Origin: Solenopsis invicta
Lineage: Eukaryota > Arthropoda > Insecta > Hymenoptera > Formicidae
NCBI RefSeq assembly: GCF_016802725.1
Contig: NC_052676.1
Span: 9,704,436 to 9,768,435, forward strand
Length of the DNA stretch: 64,000 bases
Direction: 5' to 3'
The notes below the pieces were generated by a model. That model worked only from the letters and a program-made list of their open reading frames with translations. It made no database searches and was not told the origin of the DNA. Below, in pieces: positions 1-13,700 of the stretch. Every line of letters begins with the position of its first letter. Position 1 is the stretch's first letter. A program made the translations under genes and the position numbers.

Positions 1-185
1 TTTTTTCTATATTTCTTAATTCTCTATTGTAATTTTAAAAAAATAATTAGATTTAATGGCGATTCAAGTGACAATTACAATTTTTTACTTTCATAACGAC
101 ATTTAAACATATTTTAAATAATTACACAATTTGAATCTCCTACCAAAATTTAAAAAGCATGGCGGACTTCTGTCACGTTCTGTGA
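1..185. other. AT-rich flank, no feature
   Basis: AT-rich sequence with no recognisable gene or repeat. It leads into the low-complexity ORF that begins near 186. Confidence 0.5.
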
Positions 186-644
186 TTGGTTATTGCAAGA
201 AACGTGCGCATAAGCATACTTTATTACTTCCATCATGATAATGATAATAATGATGATAATTATGATAATGATAATTATGATAATGATAATGATAATGATG
301 ATAATTATGACAATAACAATAATAACGATTTAATTTTCTTAAATAACATGTTTTCGGCAGAACCTACATCCGATTCTTTATCTAATTCAATAATTGATGA
401 AATATTTATTAATAATGATTTCAAACAAACTAGTATGCACGAAGATCTACCAATGATGGTTTCAGAACGATGTATTCCACAGGCAACTGTTAACCATATG
501 TTGCAAATTTTACGCAAACATGGTCACACTTATTTACCTCTCGATTGTAGATCTCTGATGAGCACACCTCGTAATGCTTCTGAAAATATAAAGTTAATTA
601 GTGCTGGAAAATATAAGCATTTCGGTTTTGTACCTGGCATCTAA
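186..644 (+). CDS. Asp/Asn-rich ORF with insect multi-copy protein C-terminus, possibly an exon or pseudogene
   Basis: The open frame runs 152 codons, but it opens at a TTG; the first ATG is at 348 (residue 55). Residues 18-48 are an Asp/Asn run encoded by an in-frame GATAAT-type microsatellite. Residues 93-152 look like real coding sequence, with LQILRKHGH, LPLDCRSL, STPRN and a final KYKHFGF..GI. From memory this matches a segment of proteins present in many copies in ant and other insect genomes, with a pattern like LPKD.RTLL.TPR..GG.Y.FG...GI; this was not checked by search. The frame stops (TAA) right after the GI motif, where family members continue, and there is no GT donor there. It may be a truncated copy or a last exon. 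Function unknown. Confidence 0.4.
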   Translation: MVIARNVRISILYYFHHDNDNNDDNYDNDNYDNDNDNDDNYDNNNNNDLIFLNNMFSAEPTSDSLSNSIIDEIFINNDFKQTSMHEDLPMMVSERCIPQATVNHMLQILRKHGHTYLPLDCRSLMSTPRNASENIKLISAGKYKHFGFVPGI

Positions 645-727
645 TATTTTGATATAATAACGTACATAGCATAAAATATTAAAAAATGATTTACAAATTA
701 TATATGTTACTGTAAAAGCCCGAATTA

Positions 728-860
728 CGGTAAATCCTAAGATTTTCCAGTAAAACCTAAGATTTACCAACACTTAATGGTAAAAGTCCGAACAGTTCTG
801 TAATCATCGTTCATTTCGAACTTTTACCACCATTCACTTGGTAAATCTTAGGATTTATCT
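728..860. repeat. short inverted repeat, MITE-like
   Basis: The motif GTAAATCCTAAGATTT at 729 and again (as AAACCTAAGATTTACC) at 753 returns in reverse orientation at 838-857 (GGTAAATCTTAGGATTT). Between them lie two halves of a second motif, CCGAACAG and CATTTCGAAC. The pattern fits a small palindromic MITE or a hairpin. No clear target duplication was seen. Confidence 0.4.
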
Positions 861-1559
861 CAAAGGCACGGTAAATGTTGAAAAAGACATGTCATAACGA
901 TGTCGGCGCAATAACGTTCGGCGCAAATTTTATTTGTGTTATTTTTTACTATTCAAGAAGTATTTTAAAGGTGTTTTCAAATGACTAGTTACTAAAAATT
1001 AATAAATAAAAATACCAAATGAAAATAATTTAAAATAGGTACGGATTTGACTACTTAGTAATATAAATGATTAATAATTACTCTCATATGATACATAAAA
1101 ATGTGTAAAGTTTTGACTGACAGTTAAATGAAATAAATGCTAGACAAATATATATTTGTATAGCATAATTTATTATACATTTAATTTCTAATTAAAATCT
1201 TTAAAATATTTTATAAATAATCATCTAAATAATTTATATTTTATTTATTTTAATCTCTATACTTTGTCGCGCTTTCCTGCTTCCTTTCCGTTTAAAAAAT
1301 ATCCTTTTCAAAAATGTAAATTCGTGTAGCATCGTAAAATAAAATAGTAATTTGTTTAACGAAGTAGAGCTTTCTAGCTATGAAATGCTTTTTTCAGAAT
1401 TTCATTATCATCATTTTTTACAAAGTTTTACACTTGAAATATTTGTCTATTTTTCGGAATCAGAATAATGTTTGATCAATTTTGTTGTTATGAAATATAT
1501 AATGATAATTATCTTATTTGCTATTTAATTTTTAATAATTTGTTTATTTAGGTAGTGGT

Positions 1560-1665
1560 ATATTTCTTTTTTAATATTATATGCTATTTGGAATATATAT
1601 ATATGGTATATTATTTTTTTAATATTATATGCTATTTGGATTATATATATATTTGTTATAGGATA
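1560..1665. repeat. two-copy direct repeat of about 51 bp
   Basis: The segment containing TTTTTTAATATTATATGCTA followed by an (AT)n tract occurs twice in tandem with few differences. It is probably slippage in AT-rich DNA. Confidence 0.6.
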
Positions 1666-1730
1666 ATATTCGATATTGTATAATTGTTAGTCGGTCTTAT
1701 TAATTTTGGTTATTGTCATACATATATAAT

Positions 1731-4700
1731 TTTACGTTAAAATGCTTCAAACAATGGTTGATCTGCATCAGAAACGTAACTATTAAATTTCCCAGCGTGA
1801 ATTACAAATGAATCGTTATCTATGCGATATCTCACGTGTTTTACGTTAAAAAGCGTCGAACAAACGTTGATCTGCATCAGAAACATAACTATTGAAGTTC
1901 CCAGTGCGAATTTCAAACGAATCGCTATCTATGCGATATCTCACGTGTTTTACGTTAAAAAGCGTCGAACAAGCGTCGTTCTGCATCAGAAACATAACTA
2001 TTGAAGTTCCCTGCGCGAATTGCAAATGAATCGTTACCAATGCGATATCTTACGTGTTTTACGTTAAAAAGCTTCAAACAAGCGTGGATCTGCATCAGAA
2101 AAGAAACTATTGAAGTTCCCAGCGCGAATTGCAAACGAATCGCTATCTATGCGATATCTCAAGTGTTTTACGTTAAAAAGCGTCAAACAAGCGTTGATCT
2201 GCATCAGAAACGAAACTATTGAAGTTGCCTGCGCGAATTGCAAATGAATCGTTATCTATGCGATAACTCACGTGTTTTACGTTAAAATGCGTCGAACAAG
2301 CGTGGATCTTCATCAGAAACATAACTATTGAAGTTCCCAGCGCGTATTGCAAATGAATCGTTATCTATGTGATATCTCACGTGTTTTTCGTTAAAACACG
2401 TCAAACAAGCGGTGATCTGCATCAGAAACGAAACTATTGAAGTTCCCAGCGCGAATTGCAAATGAATCGTTATCTATGCGATATCTCACGTGTTTTACGT
2501 TAAAAAGCGTCGAACAAACGTTGATCTGCATCAGAAATAGCTATTGAAGTTCGAAGCACAAATTGCAAATGAATCGTTATCTATGCGATATCTTACGTGT
2601 TTTACGTTAAGAAGCGTCAAACAAGCGTGGATCTGCATCAGAAACGAAACTATTGAAGTTCCCTGCGCGAATTGCAAATGAATCTTTATCTATGCGATAA
2701 CTCACGTGTTTTACGTTAAAATGCGTCGAACAAGCGTGGATCTTCATCAGAAACATAACTATTGAAGTTCCCAGCGCGAATTGCAAACGAATCGCTATCT
2801 ATGCGATATCTCACGTGTTTTACGTTAAAATGCTTCAAACAAGGGTTGATCTGCATCAGAAACGTAACTATTGAATTTCCCAGCGCGAATTGCAAACGAA
2901 TCGCTATCTATGCGATATCTCACGTGTTTTACGTTAAAAAGCGTCGATCAAGCGTCGTTCTGCATCAGAAACATAACTATTGAAGTTCCCTGCGCGAATT
3001 GCAAATGAATCGTTATCTATGCGATATCTTACGTGTTTTAAGTTAAAAAGCGTCAAACAAGCGTGGATCTGCATCAGAAACGAAACTATTGACGTTTACA
3101 GCGAGAATTGCAAATTAATCGTTATCTATGCGATATCTCACGTGTTTTACGTTAAAAAGCGTCAAACAAGCGTTGATCTGCATCAGAAACGAAACTATTG
3201 AAGTTCCCTGCGCGAATTGCAAATGAATCGTTATCTATGCGATAACTCACGTGTTTTACGTTAAAATGCGTCGAACAAGCGTGGATCTTCATCAGAAACG
3301 AAACTATTGACGTTTACAGCGAGAATTGCAAATGAATCGTTATCTATGCGATATCTTACGTGTTTTACGTTAAAAAGCGTCGAACAAGCGTCGTTCTGCA
3401 TCAGAAACGAAACTATTGAAGTTCCCTGCGCGAATTGCAAATGAATCGTTATCTATGCGATATCTTACGTGTTTTAAGTTAAAAAGCGTCAAACAAGCGT
3501 GGATCTGCATCAGAAACGAAACTATTGAAGTTCCCAGCGCGAAATGCAAACGAATCGCTATCTATGCGATATCTCATGTGTTTTACGTTAAAAAGCGTCG
3601 AACAAGCGTTGATCTGCATCAGAAACATAACTATTGAAGTTCCCAGTGCGAATTGCAATCGAATCGCTATCTATGCGATATCTCACGTGTTTTACGTTAA
3701 AAAGCGTCGAACAAGCTTCGTTCTGCATCAGAAACGAAACTATTGAAGTTCCCAGCGCGAATTGCAAATGAATCGTTATCTATGCGATATCTCACGTGTT
3801 TTACGTTAAAAAGCGTCGAACAAGCGTTGATCTGCATCAGAAACATAACTATTGAAGATCCCAGCGCGAATTGCAAACGAATCGCTATCTATGCGATATC
3901 TCACGTGTTTTACGTTAAAAAGCGTCAAACAAGCGTTGATCTGCATCAGAAACGAAACTATTGAAGTTCCCAGCGCGAATTGCAAATGAATCGTTATCTA
4001 TGCGATATCTCACGTGTTTTACGTTAAAATGCGTCGAACAAGCGTGGATCTTCATCAGAAACATAACTATTGAAGTTCCCAGCGCGAATTGCAAACGAAT
4101 CGCTTTCTATGCGATATCTCACGTGTTTTACGTTAAAATGCTTCAAACAAGGGTTGATCTGCATCAGAAACGTAACTATTGAATTTCCCAGCGTGAATTG
4201 CAAATGAATCATTATCTATGCGATATCTCACGTGTTTTACGTTAAAAAGCGTCGAACAAACGTTGATCTGCATCAGAAACATAACTATTGAAGTTCCCAG
4301 TGCGAATTGCAAACGAATCGCTATCTATGCGATATCTCACGTGTTTTACGTTAAAAAACGTCGAACAAGCGTCGTTCTGCATCAGAAACATAACTATTGA
4401 AATTCCCTGCGCGAATTGCAAATGAATCGTTATCTATGCGATATCTTACGTGTTTTACGTTAAAAAGCGTCAAACAAGCGTGAATCTGCATCAGAAACGA
4501 ACTATTGAAGTTCCCTGCGCGAATTGCAAATGAATCGTTATCTATGCGATATCTAACGTGTTTTACGTTAAAAAGCGTCGAACAAGAGTTGATCTGCATC
4601 AGAAACATAACTATTGAAGATCCCAGCGCGAATTGCAAACGAATCGCTATCTATGCGATATATCACGTGTTTTACGTTAAAATGCTTCAAACAAGCGATG

Positions 4701-7700
4701 ATCTGCATCAGAAACATTACTATTGAAGATCCCAGCGCGAATTGCAAACGAATCGCTATCTATGCGATATCTCACGTGTTTTAGGTTAAAAAGCGTCAAA
4801 CAAGCGTTGATCTGCATCAGAAACGAAACTATTGAAGTTCCTAGCGCGAATTGCAAATGAATCGTTATCTATGCGATATCTCACGTGTTTTACGTTAAAA
4901 AGCGTCGAACAAGCGTCGTTCTGCATCAGAAACATAACTATTGAAGTTCCCTGCGCGAATTGCAAATGAATCGTTATTTATGCGATATCTCACGTGTTTT
5001 ACGTTAAAAAACGTCAAACAAGCGTGGATCTGCATCAGAAACGAAACTATTGAAGTTCCAAGACCGAATTGCAAACGAATCGCTATCTATGCGATATCTC
5101 ACGTGTTTTACGTTAAAAAGCGTCAAACAAGCGTTGATCTGCATCAGAAACGAAACTATTGAAGTTCCCAGCGCGAATTGCAAACGAATCGCTATCTATG
5201 CGATATCTCACGTGTTTTACGTTAAAAAGCGTCGAACAAGCGTCGTTCTGCATCAAAAACATAACTATTGAAGTTCCAAGCGCAAATTGCAAATGAATCG
5301 TTATCTATGCGATATCTTACGTGTTTTACGTTAAGAAGCGTCAAACAAGCGTGGATCTGCATCAGAAACGAAACTATTGAAGTTCCCAGCGCGAATTGCA
5401 AACGAATCGCTATCTATGCGATATCTCACGTGTTTTACGTTAAAAAGCGTCGAACAAGCGTCGTTCTGCATCAGAAACATAACTATTGAAGTTCCCTGCG
5501 CGAATTGCAAATGAATCGTTATCTATGCGATATCTCACGTGTTTTACGTTAAAAAGCGTCAAACAAGCGTGGATCTGCATCAGAAACGAAACTATTGAAG
5601 TTCCAAGCGCGAAATGCAAACGTATCGCTATCTATGCGATATCTCACGTGTTTTACGTTAAAAAGCGTCGAACAAGCGTCGTTCTGCATCAGAAACATAA
5701 CTATTGAAGTTCCTTGCGCGAATTGCAAATGAATCGTTATCTATGCGATATCTTACGTGTTTTACGTTAAAAAGCGTCAAACAAGCGTGGATCTGCATCA
5801 GAAACGAAACTATTGAAATTCCCAGCGCGAATTGCAAACGAATCGCTATCTATGCGATATCTCACGTGTTTTACGTTAAAAAGCGTCAAATAAGCGTTGA
5901 TCTGCATCAGAAACGAAACTATTGAAGTTCCCAGCGCGAACTGCAAATGAATCGTTATCTATGCGATATCTTACGTGTTTTACGTTAAAAAGCGTCAAAC
6001 AAGCGTGGATCTGCATCAGAAACGAAACTATTGAAGTTCCCAGCGCGAATTGCAAACGAATCGCTATCTATGCGATATCTCACGTGTTTTACGTTAAAAA
6101 GCGTCGAACAAACGTTGATCTGCATCAGAAACATAACTATTGAAGTTCCCAGCGCGAATTGCAAACGAATCGCTATCTATGCGATATCTCACGTGTTTTA
6201 CGTTAAAAAGCGTCGAACAAGCGTCGTTCTGCATCAGAAACATAACTATTGAAGTTCCTTGCGCGAATTGCAAATGAATCGTTATCTATGCGATATCTTA
6301 CGTGTTTTAAGTTAAAAAGCGTCAAACAAGCGTGGATCTGCATCAGAAACGAAACTATTGAAGTTCCCAGCGCGAAATGCAAACGAATCGCTATCTATGC
6401 GATATCTCACGTGTTTTACGTTAAAAAGCGTCAAACAAGCGTTGATCTGCATCAGAAACGAAACTATTGAAGTTCCCTGCGCGAATTGCAAATGAATCTT
6501 TATCTATGCGATATCTCACGTGTTTTACGTTAAAAAGCGTCGAACAAGCGTTGATCTGCATCAGAAACATAACTATTGAAGATCCCAGCGCGAATTGCAA
6601 ACGAATCGCTATCTATGCGATATCTCACGTGTTTTACGTTAAAAAGCGTCGAACAAACGTTGATCTGCATCAGAAACATAACTATTGAAGTTCCAAGCAC
6701 AAATTGCAAATGAATCGTTATCTATGCGATATCTTACGTGTTTTACGTTAAGAAGCGTCAAACAAGCGTGGATCTGCATCAGAAACGAAACTATTGAAGT
6801 TCCCTGCGCGAATTGCAAATGAATCGTTATCTATGCGATAACTCACGTGTTTTACGTTAAAATGCGTCGAACAAGCGTGGATCTTCATCAGAAACATAAC
6901 TATTGAAGTTCCCAGCGCGAATTGCAAACGAATCGCTATCTATGCGATATCTCACGTGTTTTACGTTAAAATGCTTCAAACAAGGGTTGATCTGCATCAG
7001 AAACGTAACTATTGAATTTCCCAGCGCGAATTGCAAACTAATCGCTATCTATGCGATATCTCACGTGTTTTACGTTAAAATGCTTCAAACAAGCGATGAT
7101 GTGCATCAGAAACGTTACTATTGAATTTCCCAGCCCGAATTGCAAATGAATCGTTATCTATGCGATATCTCACGTGTTTTACGTTAAAAAGCGTCGAACA
7201 AGCGTGGATCTGCATCAGAAACGAAACTATTGAAGTTCCCTGCGCGAATTGCAAATGAATCTTTATCTATGCGATATCTCACGTGTTTTACGTTAAAAAG
7301 CGTCGAACAAGCGTGGATCTGCATCAGAAACGAAACTATTGATGTTCCCAGCTCGAATTGCAAACTAATCGCTATCTATGCGATATCTCACGTGTTTTAC
7401 GTTAAAATGCTTCAAACAAGCGATGATCTGCATCAGAAACGTTACTATTGAATTTCCCAGCCCGAATTGCAAATGAATCGTTATCTATGCGATATCTCAC
7501 GTGTTTTACGTTAAAAAGCGTCGAACAAGCGTTGATCTGCATCAGAAACATTACTATTGAAGATCCCAGCGCGAATTGCAAACGAATCGCTATCTATGCG
7601 ATATCTCACGTGTTTTACGTTAAAAAGCGTCAAACAAGCGTTGATCTGCATCAGAAACATAACTATTGAAGTTCCCATCGCGAATTGCAAACGAATCGCT

Positions 7701-10700
7701 ATCTATGCGATATCTCACGTGTTTTACGTTAAAATGCTTCAAACAAGGGTTGATCTGCATCAGAAACGTAACTATTGAATTTCCCAGCGCGAATTGCAAA
7801 CGAATCGCTATCTATGCGATATCTCACGTGTTTTACGTTAAAAAGCGTTGAACAAACGTTGATCTGCATCAGAAACGTAAATCTTTAATTTCCAAGTGCG
7901 AATTGCAAACGAATCGCTATCTATGCGATATCTCACGTGTTTTACGTTAAAAAGTGTCAAACAAGCGTTGATCTGCATCAGAAACGAAACTATTGAAGTT
8001 CCAAACGCGAATTGCAAATGAATCTTTATCTATGCGATATCTCACGTGTTTTACGTTAAAAAGCGTCGAACAAGCGTTGATCTGCATCAGAAACATAACT
8101 ATTGAAGTTCCCAGTGCGAATTGCAAACGAATCGCTATCTATGCGATATCTCACGTGTTTTACGTTAAAAAGCGTCGAACAAGCGTCGTTCTGCATCAGA
8201 AACATAACTATTGAAGTTCCCTGCGCGAATTGCAAATGAATCGTTATCTATGCGATATCTTACGTGTTTTAAGTTAAAAAGCGTCAAACAAGCGTGGATC
8301 TGCATCAGAAACGAAACTATTGAAGTTCCCACCGCGAATTGCAAACGAATCGCTATCTATGCGATATCTCACGTGTTTTACGTTAAAAAGCGTCAAACAA
8401 GCGTGGATCTGCATCAGAAACGTAACTATTGAATTTCCCAGCGCGAATTGCAAACTAATCGCTATCTATGCGATATCACACGTGTTTTACGTTAAAATGC
8501 ATCAAACAAGCTATGATCTGCATCAGAAACGTTACTATTGAATTTCCCAGCCCGAATTGCAAATGAATCGTTATCTATGCGATATCTCACGTGTTTTACG
8601 TTAAAAAGCGTCGAACAAGCGTTGATCTGCATCAGAAACATTACTATTGAAGATCCCAGCGCGAATTGCAAACGAATCGCTATCTATGCGATATCTCACG
8701 TGTTTTAGGTTAAGAAGCGTCAAACAAGCGTTGATCTACATCAAAAGGAAACTATTGAAGTTCCTAGCGCGAATTGCAAATGAATCGTTATCTATGCGAT
8801 ATCTCACGTGTTTTACGTTAAAAAGCGTCGAACAAACGTTGATCTGCATCAGAAACATAGCTATTGAAGTTCCAAGCACAAATTGCAAATGAATCGTTAT
8901 CTATGCGATATCTTACGTGTTTTACGTTAAGAAGCGTCAAACAAGCGTGGATCTGCATCAGAAACGAAACTATTGAAGTTCCCTCCGCGAATTGCAAATG
9001 AATCTTTATCTATGCGATAACTCACGTGTTTTACGTTAAAATGCGTCGTACAAGCGTGGATCTTCATCAGAAACGTAACTATTGAATTTCCCAGCGCGAA
9101 TTGCAAACGAATCGCTATCTATGCGATATCTCACGTGTTTTACGTTAAAAAGCGTCGAACAAACGTTGATCTGCATCAGAAACATAACTATTGAATTTCC
9201 CAGTGCGAATTGCAAACGAATCGCTATCTATGCGATATCTCATGTGTTTTACGTTAAAAAGCGTCGAACAAGCGTCGTTCTGCATCAGAAACATAACTAT
9301 TGAAGTTCCCTGCGCGAATTGCAAATGAATCGTTATCTATGCGATATCTTACGTGTTTTACGTTAAAAAGCGTCAAACAAGCGTGGATCTTCATCAGAAA
9401 CGAAACTATTGAATTTCCCAGCGCGAAATGCAAACGAATCGCTATCTATGCGATATCTCAAGTGTTTAACGTTAAAAAGTGTCAAACAAGCGTTGATCTG
9501 CATCTGAAACGAAACTATTGAAGTTCCCAGCGCGAATTGCAAATGAATCGTTATCTATGCGATATCTCACGTGTTTTACGTTAAAAAGCGTCAAACAAGC
9601 GTGGATCTGCATCAGAAACGAAACTATTGATGTTCCCAGCTCGAATTGCAAACTAATCGCTATCTATGCGATATATCACGTGTTTTACGTTAAAATGCTT
9701 CAAACAAGCGATGATGTGCATCAGAAACGGTACTATTGAATTACCCAGCCGAATTGCAAATGAATCGTTATCTATGCGATATCTCACGTGTTTTACGTTA
9801 AAAAGAGTCGAACAAGCGTTGATCTGCATGAGAAACATTACTATTGAAGATCCCAGCGCGAATTGCAAACGAATCGCTATCTATGCCATATCTCACGTGT
9901 TTTACGTTAAAAAGCGTCAAACAAGCGTTGATCTGCATCAGAAACATAACTATTGAAGTTCCCATCGCGAATTGCAAACGAATCGCTATCTATGCGATAT
10001 CTCACGTGTTTTACGTTAAAATGCTTCAAACAAGGGTTGATCTGCATCAGAAACGTAACTATTGAATTTCCCAGCGCGAATTGCAAACGAATCGCTATCT
10101 ATGCGATATCTCACGTGTTTTACGTTAAAAAGCGTCGAACAAACGTTGATCTGCATCAGAAACATAAATCTTTAATAGCCCAGTGCGAATTGCAAACGAA
10201 TCGCTATCTATGCGATATCTCATGTGTTTTACGTTAAAAAGCGTCGAACAAGCGTCGTTCTGCATCAGAAACATAACTATTGAAGTTCCATGCGCGAATT
10301 GCAAATGAATCGTTATCTATGCGATATCTTACGTGTTTTACGTTAAAAAGCGTCAAACAAGCGTGGATCTGCATCAGAAACGAAACTATTGAAGTTCCCA
10401 GCGCGAAATGCAAACGAATCGCTATCTATGCGATATCTCACGTGTTTTACGTTAAAAAGCGTCAAACAAGCGTTGATCTGCATCAGAAACGAAACTATTG
10501 AAGTTCCCAGCGCGAATTGCAAATTAATCGTTATCTATGCGATATCTCACGTGTTTTACGTTAAAAAGCGTCGAACAAGCGTCGTTCTGCATCAGAAACG
10601 AAACTATTGAAGTTCCCTGCGCGAATTGCAAATGAATCGTTATCTATGCGATATCTTACGTGTTTTAAGTTAAAAAGCGTCAAACAAGCGTGGATCTGCA

Positions 10701-13700
10701 TCAGAAACGAAACTATTGAAGTTCCCATCGCGAATTGCAAACGAATCGCTATCTATGCGATATCTCACGTGTTTTACGTTAAAAAGCGTCGAACAAACGT
10801 TGATCTGCATCAGAAACATAACTATTGAAGTTCCCAGTGCGAATTGCAAACGAATCGCTATCTATGCGATATCTCACGTGTTTTACGTTAAAAAGCGTCG
10901 AACAAGCGTCGTTCTGCATCAGAAACATAACTATTGAAGTTCCCTGCGCGAATTGCAAATGAATCGTTATCTATGCGATATCTCACGTGTTTTACGTTAA
11001 AATGCTTCAAACAAGGGTTGATCTGCATCAGAAACGTAACTATTGAATTTCACAGCGCGAATTGCAAATGAATCGTTATCTATGCGATATCTCACGTGTT
11101 TTACGTTAAAAAGCGTCGAACAAACGTTGATCTGCATCAGAAACATAACTATTGAAGTTCCAAGTGCGAATTGCAAACGAATAGCTAGCTATGCGATATC
11201 TCACGTGTTTTTCGTTAAAAAGCGTCGAACAAGCGTCGTTCTGCATCAGAAACATAACTATTGAAGTTCCCTGCGCGAATTGCAAATGAATCGTTATCTA
11301 TGCGATATCTCACGTGTTTTACGTTAAAAAGCGTCAAACAAGCGTGAATCTGCATCAGAAACGAACTATTGAAGTTCCCTGCGCGAATTGCAAATGAATC
11401 GTTATCTATGCGATATCTCACGTGTTTTACGTTAAAAAGCGTCGAACAAGCGTGGATCTTCATCAGAAACGAAACTATTGACGTTTACAGCGAGAATTGC
11501 AAATTAATCGTTATCTATGCGATATCTCACGTGTTTTACGTTAAAAAGCGTCAAACAAGCGTTGATCTGCATCAGAAACGAAACTATTGAAGTTCCCTGC
11601 GCGAATTGCAAATGAATCGTTATCTATGCGATATCTCACGTGTTTTACGTTAAAAAGCGTCGAACAAGCTTCGTTCTGCATCAGAAACATAACTATTGAA
11701 GATCCCAGCGCGAATTGCAAACGAATCGCTATCTATGCGATATCTTACGTGTTTTACGTTAAGAAGCGTCAAACAAGCGTGGATCTGCATCAGAAACGAA
11801 CTATTGAAGTTCCCTGCGCGAATTGCAAATGAATCGTTATCTATGCGATATCTAACGTGTTTTACGTTAAAAAGCGTCGAACAAGCGTTGATCTGCATCA
11901 GAAACGTAACTATTGAAGATCCCAGCGCGAATTGCAAACGAATCGCTATCTATGCGATATCTCACGTGTTTTACGTTAAAATGCGTCGAACAAGCGTGGA
12001 TCTTCATCAGAAACATAACTATTGAAGTTCCCAGCGCGAATTGCAAACGAATCGCTATCTATGCGATATCTCACGTGTTTTACGTTAAAATGCGTCAAAC
12101 AAGCGTTGATCTGCATCAGAAACGTAACTATTGAAGTTCCCAGCGCGAATTGCAAACGAATCGCTATCTATGCGATATCTCACGTGTTTTACGTTAAAAA
12201 GCGTCGAACAAGCGTTGATCTGCATCAGAAACATAACTATTGAAGTTCCCAGCGCGAATTGCAAACGAATCGCTATCTATGCGATATCTCACGTGTTTTA
12301 CGTTAAAAAGCGTCGAACAAGCGTCGTTCTGCATCAGAAACATAACTATTGAAGTTCCCTGCGCGAATTGCAAATGAATCGTTATCTATGCGATATCTCA
12401 CGTGTTTTACGTTAAAAAGCGTCAAACAAGCGTGGATCTGCATCAGAAACGAAACTATTGAAGTTCCCAGCGCGAATTGCAAACGAATCGCTATCTATGC
12501 GATATCTCACGTGTTTTACGTTAAAAAGCGTCGAACAAGCGTTGATCTGCATCAGAAACATAACTATTGAAGTTCCCAGTGCGAATTGCAAACGAATCGC
12601 TATCTATGCGATATCTCACGTGTTTTACGTTAAAAAGCGTCGAACAAGCGTCGTTCTGCATCAGAAACATAACTATTGAAGTTCCCTGCGCGAATTGCAA
12701 ATGAATCGTTATCTATGCGATATCTTACGTGTTTTACGTTAAAAAGCGTCAAACAAGCGTGGATCTGCATCAGAAACGAAACTATTGAAGTTCCCAGCGC
12801 GAAATGCAAACGAATCGCTATCTATGCGATATCTCACGTGTTTTACGTTAAAATGCGTCGAACAAGCGTGGATCTTCATCAGAAACTTAACTATTGAAGT
12901 TCCCAGCGCGAATTGCAAATGAATCGTTATCTATGTGATATCTCACGTGTTTTACGTTAAAACACGTCAAACAAGCGGTGATCTGCATAAGAAACGAAAA
13001 TATTAAAGTTCCCCGATCGAATTGCAAATGAATCGTTATCTATGCGATATCTCACGTGTTTTACGTTAAAAGCGTCGAACAAGCGTTGATCTGCATCAGA
13101 AACATAACTATTGAAGTTCCCAGCGCGAATTGCAAACGAATCGCTATCTATGCGATATCTCACGTGTTTTACGTTAAAATGCTTCAAACAAGCGATGATC
13201 TGCATCAGAAACGTAACTATTGAATTTCCCAGCCCGAATTGCAAATGAATCGTTATCTATGCGATATCTCACGTGTTTTACGTTAAAAAGCGTCGAACAA
13301 GCGTTGATCTGCATCAGAAACATTACTATTGAAGATCCCAGCGCGAATTGCAAACGAATCGCTATCTATGCGATATCTCACGTGTTTTACGTTAAAAAGC
13401 GTCAAACAAGCGTTGATCTGCATCAGAAACGAAACTATTGAAGTTCCCTGCGCGAATTGCAAATGAATCGTTATCTATGCGATATCTCACGTGTTTTACG
13501 TTAAAAAGCGTCGAACAAGCGTTGATCTGCATCAGAAACATAACTATTGAAGATCCCAGCGCGAATTGCAAATGAATCGTTATCTATGCGATATCTTACG
13601 TGTTTTACGTTAAAAAGCGTCAAACAAGCGTGGATCTGCATCAGAAACGAAACTATTGAAGTTCCCTGCGCGAATTGCAAATGAATCGTTATCTATGCGA

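Larger units (their letters stand above)
645..1730. other. AT-rich intergenic region
   Basis: About 1.1 kb without a supportable gene. It contains the small inverted repeat at 728-860 and a 50-bp direct duplication at 1560-1665, then passes abruptly into the satellite array. Confidence 0.6.
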
